A stretch of 64,000 nt of DNA from Carettochelys insculpta (lineage: Eukaryota; Chordata; Testudines; Carettochelyidae), in assembly GCF_033958435.1 (NCBI RefSeq), contig NC_134138.1, positions 178,606,798 to 178,670,797 of the forward strand, written 5' to 3'. Each line of letters opens with the position of its first letter. Position 1 is the first letter of the stretch. The notes under the pieces are model-generated. The model did not search any database, was not told where the DNA came from, and saw nothing but the letters and a program-made list of their open reading frames with translations. The position numbers were made by a program, and so were the translations under genes. Below, piece after piece: positions 45,919 to 58,890 of this stretch.

Positions 45919-47150
45919 TTTCTGTGCTTGTTTAAAATAAAGTGTTTTGTTAACCCCAGTTAAAGTAATAAGCTACTGGTTACTATCTCTTTAGGGAGAA
46001 GTGAACATCAAAATTTCTCTGACAGTTCAGGAAGAAGGTCAGAAATTACAGGACAAGTGATTTGGGTGCAGTTCAGCACTGGAGGGTTGCTGGGAACAGG
46101 GTCACCCAGCCAAAAGTTAACTTACAGCTAGAGTAGCAGGATAGGTGCTGACAAAACCATTTACTAGTCTGGTTTGCATCACAAAACATAAAAAAAAGGC
46201 TTTACAGTTAGAGATTTTCAAAAGGTTTTTTAGCTCTCCACCTCCTAATGAGCAATTTCTTTCATCCATGCACAGAATATTTTTATGTGCTCTGAGACAG
46301 GTGCAAGTGTGCACCATCAGTAGAAACAAAAAATCCTTTCTGTGGGTGCTCTGCTAATCAGCTGGGCAGCATTTGACCCTCAGCTTTCCAGGAATACTGA
46401 CGGTCATCATGAATAGAGAGTTAATTTACTGTTAATTTAAATGCCTATTATACTGAGGAAATGTCAAGTAATTATTTAAAGTACATATTGTGATATTTAT
46501 TCACATTCATATGTTATCAGATTTCCTATTTTTAACAGAAGAAAGTAAAGCTAGGAGAAAATAGGATATATGCCATTTATTTGCCCCTGTGAATTGGTTC
46601 CAAGTGATTAGGTGCATTTATTTGTGGATCTACTAGAGCAGCTGCTCCATTAAACGATCCCGATATCCCCTGCCAGCCTGGTGTATCTGAAGTTGATGGC
46701 AGAACCTGGAAAAGGTGAAGGTGCTCTGCACTAGCCTCCAGAACTGGAGGGGTTTGACAGACATAAGTGGTACTCGACAGATGCCCTCTAAACTTGATTG
46801 GATGATGGCAGTTGCAGAGGTTTAATCACATCATGTAAGAGTATGCAGAGTAAAATCTGATTAGTTTTTGTTATTTCTTTGACTTTTGAAGTTTTTAAAA
46901 TTTTCATTAGGATTTATGGAATGTACTCTCTGGACACATCATTTATTTTTAATCCACAGAGTGGTATAATCTGGAGAAAAATAATGAAGTTTTCCCCCTA
47001 ATATCCTCACAGTGAAATATTTCTGAAGTGCATTAGGAGCACAAGACACTGCATGTTTCTACATATTATTATTTATGTTGTAAATATTTATAGGTGAGGT
47101 CATGTGGATTAGGTACTATTGCCTAACCTAAGGACTGTGTAATAATTATA
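45919..47150. other. Intronic sequence with LTR-like left edge
   Basis: The first ~230 bp continue the LTR-like flank of the CR1 insertion (AAAATAAAGTG..GGGAGAAGTG). The rest is AT-rich with no recognised feature. Confidence 0.35.
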
Positions 47151-47154
47151 TTGG

Positions 47155-47789
47155 TGTGGCAGAGTCAGTCTCATTCCTGGGCCCCAGGTCCTCTGTTTAG
47201 TCCACTGGCTGCATCATATGAACCATATTACCCTGGCTGGGGCACAGGCCAGCCTGGGGGGCATGTGGTCACCGCCCATTCATTCCAGGTTCTGGCCCAG
47301 GGACCCTGGATGGTCCCTACCAGTGAGGCCTGACTCCCTTTGCCCTTGCCCTCTCAGCTCCTCTCCCTGGGCCACTTCCCCCAGATAATTCCCCTGGTAC
47401 CTCCTTTCACTAGTGGGAGCTATGGCAGCAAGTCTCCTCCTTTGTTTGGCTCCTTTGGCTGACCAGTTCCTCAAAGTCTCTGGTGAAGCTTCAGGCCCCC
47501 CTGGATTGGGGCAGTCTAGCCCCCCAGGTTGCTGAGGCTCCTCTCCTCTTTTGTGGCCCCTGGTGCTCCTCTAAGTCACCTTACTTCACCTCACTCCTCT
47601 CAAATGCTCCTTAACCACCCTCCCTTGTCCTGCCTGGAGAAGGGCTTATAAACTTAGCCCTGAGTAGGCTCAGCTGGCCCAAATTGATTTAGGGCAGCCT
47701 ACTCCTCAGCTGGTCCCACTTTGATTGTCAGTTCTGTCTCTGCTCTGTGTTTACTCCCACCTCCCCTCTCCTGGCCCCACCCTGCCACA
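47155..47789 (-). mobile_element. Solo LTR-like element (635 bp)
   Basis: Ends TGTGGCAGAG...CCCTGCCACA (TG..CA), flanked by ATTGG (47150-47154) and GTTGG (47790-47794), 4 of 5 matching. Read on the minus strand, it has a TATA-like GTTTATAAGCCC at 47647-47657 about 140 bp from its 5' end. No coding sequence. It is the best bounded member of a family that also includes 10855-11800 and 16330-17100. Confidence 0.6.
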
Positions 47790-47794
47790 GTTGG

Positions 47795-49480
47795 TTACTT
47801 AAGAATTCATACTCTGAGGTTTGATAGGTAATTTTTGCAACTGAGAACTCAGTGTTAACAGTTGCAAAAACTCCTTCCAAAAAGTCTTCCATATTTGTAA
47901 TAGTTTTATTAATACAGTTAATAAAAGGGCCCAACCCAATCGACAAAGGTATATAGAGTCAATACAGTATGACTCTGAACATCCCTATACCCACACAATC
48001 CTTTGCAGAACAATCTAAGGTGTTCATCATTATCTTCCTCATCACCATCATGCCACAGCTGCATCTCCCAACACACACACACACAGGATGAGATTTATTT
48101 TTTTAACGTCTTATGCTGACACCATTATGCCCAAGGCATATTCAGTAAGGGTTTCATCCCCTTTCCTGTATTCATATTTCTTTACCCTACTAACACTGGG
48201 ATACCATTCACCCTAGGTTACTAGTCCATTTACCTGAAATTTATTATCTCAGATAAAACAGTTACAACAGTATTCTTGTGGCTAGACATCTGCTGATGTT
48301 CCTAACTTTAAAGTATCTGAAGCTGGCATAAGATAGCTGTGATATTGGCAAGCCAAGTGCAAGCTCTTTCTAGGCTTTTGCCCAAGCTGAGCATTGACAA
48401 ATTCATTGCGAAAATCAGGGGATACAGAATGTAAAACAGGAACAGTTATACTGCACAATGACCACAGAAGGCAGCAAGGGTCTGAGATGGGGAACAGAAA
48501 AGCTATAACTACATTGGAACAGAGTGGGGGGCAAGGGGCAAAAGAAAAGGACAGCTATCTATTTTATATTTGAGAGAGTATGTCTGTTTCTTAGCCAGGG
48601 GATATGTACCCCTGGCTGTACCCTCTGGAGCTGCAGCTGCCATGTGGAGGCACTTCTTACCTGCCCCCAACCTGCTGCAGTGAGAGAGGACTTGGGTAGT
48701 CTTTTCTCTCTGAGGCAGCCTACATGGTGAGCCCTTCATCCCCACAAGCCTCCCACCCCAGGTCCCACCCAAGTCCTACCCAAGCCTCCCACCCCAGGTG
48801 TCATCTGGGGAAGGAGAAGGGGCTAAAGCAGACCCATATGAGAAAACTGCTGACTCAAGGAATGTTGGGTAAATCTCATAGTAAAGTAATAATAAAGTCC
48901 TTGCTTCATATGTATAAAAAATCCCTTTTATCTGGAACTGTGAACCTTTCTGGAAGAACTGTTTTCTGCTCATCAAAAAAGCTATTAAAATTAAACAGAC
49001 ATCACAAAGACAGTGAAATGTCCCTTCACACCTACAAAGAGGCTAAGTGCAAAAGGGCTCATTCCATCAGCTTGGATTCTGAAAGAAGGAAACAAAGATA
49101 GCTGACAGGAAAATTCCTCTCTCTTTTGTTGTTTGGATTCTCACCAAGCCAGAAATATGAAACAAAAGCAGAGACCCCCCCAGGATTTACATGCATGAAC
49201 TCGAAAAAAAAAAAGAAAACTGACAGATACTACAACTCGGTCACTTTTTAAAACCACACACACACACATTTATGTGTCGTCTGTTTTACCTGTTTAACAA
49301 CTCTCTCATTTATTTTCTTATTTAAGAAATCTTTAATTATAAGATTCACTACAAGCATTATTTTTGGTGGGAGAACTAAGCTACAAGTTGATCTGAGGTA
49401 AGTGTCTGGTTTCTCAGTATTGGAAGCGACCTGAGCCTTTTGTGATCTTTAGTGTATAGAAATCAACCATCCTATCATTA
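47795..49480. other. Intronic sequence, no gene seen
   Basis: Contains short (AC)n runs near 48072 and 49256. A pair of CCTCCCACCCCAGGT-type repeats occurs near 48750-48800. No coding domain recognised. Confidence 0.45.
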
Positions 49481-49481
49481 A

Positions 49482-49758
49482 GGTTACATCTGCACTAGCA
49501 AGCAAACAACTGAAGTTTTGACATTCAGGGGTGTTAAAACGACATCCCCGTGCAAAAAATAAGCTTTTTTTTACAGACAAGTGCCCTGAGAACAGCGCTT
49601 TGTTGGCAGCAGTGCTTTCCTGACAACAAAGCAAACACCACTTATTGAAGTATTTTTTCATCAAAAGACCTGACCATCAGTAATTATGATGCCTGGCCTT
49701 TAGCAACACAGCCATGATTACACAGCCCTATCACTAAAAGTGCAGTGTAGACAAAAGC
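49482..49758. mobile_element. Possible decayed Harbinger-type MITE
   Basis: Starts GGTTACATCTGCACTAGC and ends with the complement of GCTTTTGTCTACACTGC. The ends match each other at about 10 of 15 positions and match the shared terminal motif. Flanking trinucleotides (TAA/TCA) differ, so this is only a probable element. Confidence 0.4.
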
Positions 49759-51260
49759 TCAAGTTCAGCGCACTTGGGATGGCACGATAGACTGGCTGGA
49801 GACTGTGACTCCATGAAAAAACTATTGTAGTGTGTTAGGAGTTCATGCTTGTTTAAGGGTTAATGGAATCTAGTTATAGAACATACAACCAGTGTGCAAT
49901 CTCTGTCCTGCTTCTCGATAGTCTGCCCTGAGGCTGGCACTCAGGGCCATGAACCTCTCCAAATAACTTGACTAGCTTTGTGTAGTTACTTGTGTGCAGT
50001 TTAATCATTGTACCATTCTATCCTATGATACCTCATAATCTAGGGTCATTCCTGGGTAACACTTTATGCTAATGCCCTTTCAGCCGTCTCTGTTTTTGCT
50101 AAGCTACTGTCTTATGGGTCTTGAGACTTGTAGGCTTACTGAAATACTGCTTTAACTTATACCTCTGTTTCATCTATAAATTACAGTAGCTTGACATTTC
50201 CAATTTTTACAAGACTCTTTTTTCTTTCAGTTGCCTATAATTTTGTCAGACCTAAACTACTCAGTCTGAATTTTTGACGGCAAGTGTCTCATTCAGGCTG
50301 AATTTTCCTGTGACAGTTTCAGCCTCAGTGCAGCTATTTTGTTAACATGGTTAGAAGGAGAATTATTATTGAGCATTTAAAAAAAAATGGCTGGCCATCT
50401 TTTCTTCCAGAATCTATAGTATTCCCCCGGTTTAGAACAAGGACTTAACATTTTGTAGCGAGCAGCCCTTCTATGGGGATATGCTTTCTGATGTTCCTGT
50501 AAAAGTCAGCCTGAATCTGGGCAAGTTGTAAACCTTCAAAAAATGCAAGTTTTCACCTGCTTATGTGAGAGGTTTCCTGAAGAAACAACTAAAAATCTGA
50601 AGATTTCATCCTCACTTATCGCATTCCATCCCCTCAGCACCTAGTGCTGACCAGAATGTGTGGATGCTCTCCGCAAAGATCAAATGAGCATTCACTATGC
50701 TGGGGATACAAAGGTGTAGCTGTCCCTTCCTTATAATGGCTGCTGAAGTCAGGGAGTGGTCAGGCACTAGAAATGTGAGCCCGCCTCTCCTGTGATCTCA
50801 GTGACACTCTTTACTGGTGTCCAGACAGCATGGAGGAGGAAACTGCCTGAACTGAACATAAAGGGGACAAGAGCCAGACCTAGGAGAAGGAAAAGAAGTA
50901 GATTAGCACAATGAACCTGGTAAAACCGACTGAAGTGGTATGAAGAAAGAGAAATACTGACAGTTCGGGTGGGGTGGGACTGGCAGGGTAAAACAGCAGA
51001 TTGAGGTGAGAAGCCTGAGGAATGCTGAATAACACAATGTCCACAGTAAAAGCCTGTGATGAGACCCACAGAGACTCCTGTGAAGAAATTAATAATTCTG
51101 TATTCAGTGCAAGAGTTGAATAATCTGCTGTAAATAAGGACACACTGAACTAAGAGGATAAAACTAAAAACTGAATAGCTGCTTGTTAACTATAAGACAG
51201 AGTTTCTATGAAAATAATAATTTTATAGTAAAAGACTACACCATAATGCATTTGTAACAC
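49759..51260. other. Intronic sequence, no gene seen
   Basis: No recognised domain or repeat. Confidence 0.45.
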
Positions 51261-51263
51261 CAA

Positions 51264-51973
51264 AGCTGCGTCTACACGTGCACGCTACTTCGAAGTAGCG
51301 GCAGTAACTTCGAAATAGCGCCCGTCACGTCTACACGTGTTGGGCGCTATTTCGAAGTTGAAATCGATGTTAGGCGGCGAGACGTCGAAGTCGCTAACCC
51401 CATGAGGGGATGGGAATAGCGCCCTACTTCGACGTTCAACATCGAAGTAGGGACGTGTAGACGATCCGCGTCCCGCAACATCGAAATAGCGGGGTCCTCC
51501 ATGGCGGCCATCAGCTGGGGGGTTGAGAGATACTCTCTCTCCAGCCCTTGCGGGGCTCTGTGGTCACCGTGGGCAGCAGCCCTTAGCCCAGGGCTTCTGG
51601 CTGCTGCTGCTGCAGCTGGGGGTCCGTGCTGCATATACAGGGTCTGCAACTAGTTGTTGGCTCTGTGTATCTTGCACTGTTTAATGAAAGTGTGTCTGGG
51701 AGGGGCCCTTTAAGGGAGCGACTTGCTGTTGAGTCCGCCCCGTGACCCTGTCTGCAGCTGTGCCTGGCTCCCTTATTTCGATGTGTGCTACTTTGGCGTG
51801 TAGACGTTCCCTCGCTGTGCCTATTTCGATGTTGGGCTGAGCAACGTCGAAGTTGAACATCGACGTTGCCAGCCCTGGAGGACGTGTAGACGTTATTCAT
51901 CGAAATAGCCTATTTCGATGTCGCAACATCGAAATAAGCTATTTCGAAGTTGGGTGCACGTGTAGACGTAGCC
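51264..51973 (+). mobile_element. Non-autonomous Harbinger element, copy 4 (710 bp, TSD CAA)
   Basis: Ends AGCTGCGTCTACACGTGCAC and the complement of GGCTACGTCTACACGTGCAC, with CAA at 51261-51263 and 51974-51976. It is the inverted, almost identical sister of the copy at 2620-3329: the conceptual 105- and 100-codon frames are the same residue for residue. It is inserted inside a tRNA-derived tandem repeat, whose sequence (TGTAACACCAACAGACCTGG) is restored when the element and one CAA are removed. Confidence 0.94.
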
Positions 51974-52370
51974 CAACAGACCTGGGTTGCTGGCCCCAGG
52001 GATAGAACCTATGAGCATATATGGTCTAAAGCCCTGCACTCTACCACATGATCTAAAAAGAGCAGACTTCTCTCCCTCCAGATGAGGTCTCAGTGCCTCT
52101 GGGTACTATATGCTTCCCTGGGCTGAGGAAGAACGTCCCAAGCTTCTGAGACCTTCTGGCAGTTCTTCTCAGACAATGTACCAGTTGTAATGCTGACAGA
52201 CCAGGGTTGCTGGCACTAGGGATAGAACTGGCAAGCATAGGGTCTAAAGCCCTGCACTCTACCACAGGAACTAAAGGCCAGCTGGCTCTCAGCCAAGGCT
52301 GTAGAGCAGAGACTTCACTCACCCCAGATGAGGTCTCAGTGCCTCTGAGTACTATACATATACTCCAGGA
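51974..52370 (-). repeat. Tandem tRNA-derived repeat, minus strand
   Basis: Two units, with 'acagacc.gggttgctgg' at about 51976 and 52197. On the minus strand each carries the A-box-like TTAGTTCCTGTGGTAGAG and the B-box-like GTTCTATCCC, followed by the same 'ctgagaagaactgccagaaggtctcagaagctt' body as 17341-17770. The left unit was interrupted by the Harbinger copy at 51264-51973. Confidence 0.7.
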
Positions 52371-54160
52371 GACAGAATTAAGGTTTTACTGACTACCTTA
52401 ATTTTGGCAATTCTTAATTTTGGCAAGCTTGCGTTGCAAACTTAATATTCTATAAAATTTTTAAAATTTATTCTATTATTTAAGAAATAGTATGTAATTA
52501 AAATTCACAACCATAAAAATTACAATTGCATATATAATATTAATGTTTGCAGTTCTTAATACAAAAAGTGACAATGTATGAAAGCTACTATGAAGCACAT
52601 AACTGACCTAAACTATAGTGGGACATACACATAACTACACAGGTACAAAGTATTAATCCCATTTACATTGGTATTACTGAGACCAAAACTTGGCTTGGAG
52701 TTAACATAGTTTTGGTGACCTGCACACTGTAATTAAAATTTTGAATTACGTTTGATTTTCCCATCCTTAATCCAAGGAGCTGCCATCTGCTCACTTTATA
52801 CAAACTTGAGGGAAAATGTATGTATTCAGGTCATTAGGCCATATCGCCCCACTAACAAGAGCAAGAATATACACTCAGGTGTGTGTGTGTGTGCGGGGGG
52901 TGGAGGACCAAGACATAATATACATAAGCCCCATCCCTGTTCCCTAACAGGGACATTGAACACACTCGCCTTGCAAAGGACAGGGTTTCTCCCAATCCTG
53001 TTACAAGTATGTTCCCTCATTCTTCCAACAACAAGCAAGAGAGAAGGAAAGGGATGTGAAGTTACGAGGCAGAGAAATGAACATATTTAGTATTGATAAA
53101 TATAGCAAAGCAGCATGTGAAGGGAATCGTGATCAGCCCCAAAGGGAAAACAGTGGTTAGACCTTCCCCAGGAACATTGTGAAGATCAAATAGTAACAGG
53201 AAACTTTTCATTGATCTATCAAGCAATGTAATTTGGAAGAGTTGATGACTTTGTCCATTTGTCTTGAAACATGTAACCTCTACTGATCAATGGATTAAGA
53301 AAGATTCTTCTTCTTTTGCCAAAGTACACACTTTGGAATAAGTTGCAAGAAAGATGTATTAGTTAAAGCCCCATGCCCCCGACAGACGTTCTGTGAAAGT
53401 CTTCAGTGAGCACTGCTTATTATCTGCACTTCAAATCAACAAATCAGAGCATATGCTGTGGTCCATTCCCATTCAGCAAGGCAAAGAACTTGAATACATC
53501 CATACAGTTAAGCAAGTCTGATTAAAAATTTATGGGATTTATGCATGTTCAGCATGTGCTTACATGTTTGCTGGACAGGAACTGCTTGCTGCATCGGGGC
53601 CTGGAGGAATAGTTTGATATTGCATGGACAGGAGAAGGGGTTGTTAGCATGCAAACATCTCTTACTTTTCTTCTATCCTGGCATGGTGAAAAATGTAAAG
53701 TTCAAAATTTGTATCTGCATTATCATCTGTGTATTTTTCAATTGATACAGATGTTTGAGAGTATGGTGGATTACTATTAGTAATGTGATTGGGATATTAG
53801 CATTTATCAGTAAGAATTATTTTGTACTGAAGTTTATTACAAAAATCAACCTATTTTATTAATGCCATTTGTGGTGTCTTTAGCAGTTTCTTCTCAACTG
53901 TTTTTTTTAGTTATTGTTTATATTCTGCACTATATGGCAAAGACTCAGTATTTTTGTTTTCGTTTTTAAATATGGTGGAAACCAGACATCAGCTATATTT
54001 TTGATGGCAGGCATTTTAATTTTATAGAAAGCATACAGTGTAAAATGTTACCAATTGCTTCATAGATTTTGAAAGCACTGCAAGTGAGTTACATGTGATC
54101 AGAATATTAAAACTACATGCCAATTTATATATATATATATATATTTATATAATTTATATA
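52371..54160. other. Intronic AT-rich sequence, no gene seen
   Basis: No coding domain. Contains a (GT)n tract near 52879-52893 and a (TA)n tract at 54127-54166. Confidence 0.5.
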
Positions 54161-54169
54161 TATATAGGT

Positions 54170-54825
54170 AAATTAGGCTGGCCTTCTTCAATAAAGAGAC
54201 AAATGGGCAGATTTAGTGACACCATTATAGGATCTAACCCCATCAGCCACAGCATCAGGTTCACTCATCTGACTAGCTACTAATGTTATATATGCCATCA
54301 TGTGCCAGTATCTCTGCCATGCACATTGGACAAACCTCGCTGTCTCTATGCAAGAGAGTAAATACCTGCATAACAGATATCAGGAATGGTAACACACAAA
54401 AGCCACTGGAAGAACATATTAACCTCCCTGGACACGCAGTTACAGAATTAAAAATTGCTATCCTCGAGCAAAAAACAAACGATCAAAAAAAAAAAGAAAA
54501 CAACTCTAAAATCAGATTGCAATATGAAACTGCTGAGCCGGAATTCATATGCAAATTTGACACCAGCAGATTGGATCTCAACAGGAACAGGGAATGGATC
54601 TCACATTACAGTAAGTAACTTTCCACATCAGGTATTCTCACCTTCTTATCCACACCCACTCTGTTTGAATTAGCTCTGACGTAGCACTTCCATTTTTGTG
54701 TCCCTACGGTCAGTTTCTTTTCCTTTTACTTCATGCATCTGATGAAGGGAATTGCAACTCCTGAAACTTATGCTATAATAAAATTGTTAGTCTTTAAGAT
54801 GAAACCAAACTCTTTGTTGTTTCAG
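54170..54825 (+). mobile_element. Penelope-like element fragment, second family
   Basis: Encodes a diverged GIY-YIG region. VIYAIMCQYLC is followed by MHIGQTSLSLCKRVNTCITDIRNG (about 54320-54390), INLPGHAVTELKIAILEQK, and ICKFDTSRLDLNRNREWISHY (to 54618). The 3' tail (GATGAAGGGAATTGCAACTC..CTTATGCTATAATAAAATTGTTAGTCTTTAAG) differs from that of 25090-26447, so this is a separate lineage. The 5' part, with RT, is missing. Confidence 0.85.
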
Positions 54826-55429
54826 CTTCAGGAGGTCTGTCTTCATATGCACCACAGTATGGAAGCACAATGCTCCTTGATGGGGTGATGGCTGTCAAAA
54901 CAGCAGGGGAGTTATGAATTTGAAAGCAAGACCCTCAACTACCTGAGGTAATAGAGCAGATTCCATGTCTCAAAGGCTGTAGAAGACTTATATACCTCTA
55001 TATTCCGACTAGCTGCTAGATGTTCACTCAACCTATTTAACTTAAAAATGAGAAGTTTAAGGGGTGATTTGATTACAGTTTTCAAGATTGGTTTCCACTC
55101 TGACACTGAAAACACAAGGCAGGGGACTGCAAGAACTTTAAATACCCTGCCACTAAAGACTTCTGCTTGAAAACAAAAACAAAAAGCCTCCACAAGGTCA
55201 CAAATTTCCTGACCCTGTGTAATATGTTGCCACCACTCTAGTGCAAAACCCCTTTGAGCATCCAGGAAGACACACTAGGGATATATCCTGGTAAGGTGTA
55301 GCCAGAGAAAGTCTCCCCCTTACAAGCCAGCTTGCTCGCTGCCCCCCCTCACTGAGAAGCACACAGGGCACGGAAACGGCTGCTGACAGCACAGTCTTTG
55401 ATGCCCTCATTGAGGCCCAGATGTGCTAG

Positions 55430-56372
55430 CTTATTGTGACCCTGAGAAGCAGAAAGTACAGATAGAAGGCTAACAGGCCAAACTGTCAACAAGAGAGTGC
55501 GGGGGGGAACCTCAGGAAATCACCCCAGCTGGCATTGATGAATTTGATGCACACACACATACCATCCCAGAAGAGGAAGTTCCTGCCCACACAAAAAGAA
55601 TGTCCTGTACTCTGAAATTGCTTATCTCCTGTCTTACAAGTGCAAATTAAGTAAGAATTGCCCTTGTAACAAACTGGCTTCACAAAAGACAGACCAGTAC
55701 GATCTGGCACCTTAGATAAGAAAGAGAATACGTAACCTAAAAAGGGGGTATAAAAGGTGGGCCCAGCAGAACTCTAACTTTGAGTGCATTCCACCAACTA
55801 CCTGCTGGTCGGGTCAGGTGATTGCCTCCCGAGGTCCACAACTGGGGACGCCCAACCTCGTATTCGTCTTTCCGCGGAATTGAGTGACTGATCCGGCTTG
55901 GCTATGCTGGTATCGAGAGACGCAGAGAGGGTAAGATATACCCATGCTAGGTCTCCGTTTTTTTTGTGCACAGCTAAAGAATTAGAGCTCTGTAACTAGA
56001 TGTCGTTGTATCAAGATATCATTGTGTTAGATGGTAACAAATATCTTTGTATTGGATTGTAACGTAACTTGTTAACACCTGTACTTTGCTAGCATATAAG
56101 AAGTAGACAATAGCCTTTTGTAACCGCACGCTTATAACTGTAGCTTAAATAAACTTGTAACTAGTTAAGATCTAAGCCTGACTGCTGTTAACCCTTTTGT
56201 CACTGCAACACAGCCGGCACAACAAAAAGAACTGTAACCGTTTGGTTACCACAGCCTGGCTGTAGGTGAGAGTGCTAGGAGCTCCCTGCTCTAACAGTAA
56301 AAAACTGGGTTGTTTAGGACCCAGGGGAATACCTCACCGCACATTACCCGGCCACCGGCTAACATAAGGTAA
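55430..56372 (+). mobile_element. Solo LTR-like element
   Basis: Promoter-like layout: TATA box GGGGTATAAAAGGTGG at 55744-55759, a downstream GC-rich leader, and poly(A) signal AATAAAC at 56150, then a GC-rich tail. Probable ends are TGTGACCCTGAGAAG near 55435 and GGCTAACA near 56364, but no target duplication could be confirmed. No gag, pol or env sequence adjoins it. Interpreted as the LTR of an endogenous retrovirus left by recombination. Confidence 0.55.
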
Positions 56373-58400
56373 TGTCAAGCTTTTAAGACTCTCTTAAGAG
56401 ACAACTTGAAAACAAACTGAAATTTCTTAATAGCTGACTTTTCAGTCACAGACGTGCACACAGGCACGTGCCCACCTTCTAGGAGACAGGAATCTTAGTC
56501 TTGAAAAGGTGATTTTTTGAAAATAAAACAAAGAACACATAATTGCTAAATATACCTAGTTTCTAAGTGTTAAAAAAGCAACTGGTAAAAAGGTAGATTA
56601 AAGCACAGAGAATTATGTCTCTGGGATTCAGTTTAAAAGTTACACTATCTAGGGGAATGCATAAATCAGCCCAAGTCCCACAAACAAACCCATTTAAAAA
56701 AAACAGAAAACAAAAAATTGACGATTGCACCTGACTAAACCTTCCCTTTCTAAATTCTATACCTGTGTTCTGGCTTATTTTATCCCTGTATCTCTCCTCT
56801 GGCCCCACTGCTGAAATTCAGATCTAATGCTCTCTTCCCATTGGCTCACCTGGCTCCTTGCAAATACTGGCAATTTTCAGGGGCCCACTGTCTCTGGGTT
56901 TAACCCTTTACAGGCAATTTATTTAACTGAATGCTGAAATGTCTAGAAAAGAGTACACACATGCATCACAGCAGTCTATAAGTATATATATGCAAAACAA
57001 ATATTTAATAGTAATTCATCCTATCCAATAAAGGTATAACATGATCCAACGGATGAAAGCTGAACTTAGACAAATTCAGACTGGATATAAGGTATAATTT
57101 TTTTAATGCTGAGAGTAACTAGCCATTGGGGGAAAAAATGGAAAAAATAATTCAATTTTTAAAAGAATATTAAATGTTATTCTCCTACAACTTCTGCTGC
57201 AAGAAATATTTTGAGGAAGTTTTATGGTCCATATCAGGGCACACTAAATGATCACACTGGATCTTTGGAGCCATGGAATCTAGGTAAACAAAGAGCCACA
57301 CTATGTTAGCACAGGTTAAATACGCACAGATGTAACTTCACCAAACAATGCTATATAGCAGGCAAAGTTAGTATCTTCAGTCTTGCTAAAATCTATCCAA
57401 TATGAGTTATGGATATTGAATAATGACATAGGAATGGAAATAAAATTAGTGTTATACAATGCACAAAGAAAACAGGAGAGACTACTAGAGAAAAAAAAAC
57501 AGTTAATATATTTTTTAACAATTAGGTCAATTTTTCTCCTCGTTCGGAAAAGATCCCATACATCACACTGAAATCTATTCATAAGAGTATAGCTGATGTA
57601 TTCCATCTTCCTTGTGTTTTACACAGTCACCAAGTTGTTCACAATTTTAATATATATTTTTGATGTGACAATGATAATATTATTAATTATTGCCCTCTTT
57701 TCCCAAAGCAAAAGTAAATACCAAAGTAAATTCAAAGATAAAAAATGAAGCAACTACTCTATATAAGTGCCTTTTTAGTGAATTCCTTAGAAATTCAGAG
57801 GTCAAAAAAGTAACCAAATCTTTTGAAGAACTTTAGTAATAGTTAATATCTGCATTTCAATATTTCACAAGATCCATTTGTGTATGCCTAAATATTTTCC
57901 GTTAAAATAAGAACACTTTGCATTTCCATTGTACTCCCCAAAGAGCTCCAAGAACTTTATCAATATTAATGAAACCTCACACCAGAATTCTGCGGAAGGC
58001 ATTTTTCTAACCACTTTACCACTGGAAAACAGGCACTAAGTTTAAAGAATTAAAGCATGGTCATAAGTTAAATCAATAGCGGAATGTGACACAGAACAGA
58101 CTCTATTGCTTAATCCTTGGACATACCATAAAATCCATGAGAAATCAATACTTTGGGAGGTTTTGGAAGAATCTTAGGCAATGGAATGAAATTAGCTGCA
58201 TGTGAACTAGTGATGGGAAAACCCAGTAAATATAAGAATTCAGATTTGGTTAGGCATCCAAAGAAGTTACAGTTCTTAACCGAACTATTACATACTATTT
58301 AGCTTCCAAAATTGACCTTGCCAGAAGAGGATTTCATGTGATTTCAGGTGCATTTTGCATCTGCTTCTACTGGACTTTCCACAGAAACTGCTCTCTCTCA
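56373..58400. other. Intronic AT-rich sequence, no gene seen
   Basis: No recognisable domain or repeat. Confidence 0.5.
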
Positions 58401-58402
58401 TA

Positions 58403-58890
58403 GGCCACATCTACACTAGAGAGTTTTGTAGATAAAACTGGGGTTTTGTAAACAATAATGATGGAGCATCTACACACAAAATGCATTTTTCAACCGAAAC
58501 TGTTGATAAAAAAGTTGTGTAGATGCTCTGTGGGTCCTTTTGTTAACAGAGAAGATCAAAAGATCAATCTACTTTTACAAGTAGACACAATCGGCCAACA
58601 GAAGTTTTGTCAGAACATTTCTTCCCACAGTAACTTCTGTAGACAGACACTTCTAGGCCATTTCTACACAGGCCACTCCCTTCGGAAGTGGCATGCTAAT
58701 ACACGGAGTGAAAGATGCTAATGAGGTGCAGATGCAAATTCTCTGCACCTCATTAGCATAACAATGTGATTTGGAGTCCGGAAGACTGTTCTTCCAGACT
58801 CCAAAATGCTGTGTAGAAGCGTGGCCCCGGAGGGGCTTCTGGAAGGAAGTGCTTCTTCCAGAGGCCCCTTCTTCCCAAAAATTTCAACAG
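58403..58890. mobile_element. Two adjoining, truncated Harbinger-type MITE remnants
   Basis: The first starts GGCCACATCTACACTAGAG at 58403 and contains the inner pair GAGCATCTACACAC/GTTGTGTAGATGCTC. The second starts GGCCATTTCTACACAGGCC at 58656 and has CTAATGAGGTGCAGA/TCTGCACCTCATTAG palindromic arms (58717-58757) and GTGTAGAAGCGTGGCC at 58811-58826. No matching target duplications; the 3' parts are degraded. Confidence 0.55.
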
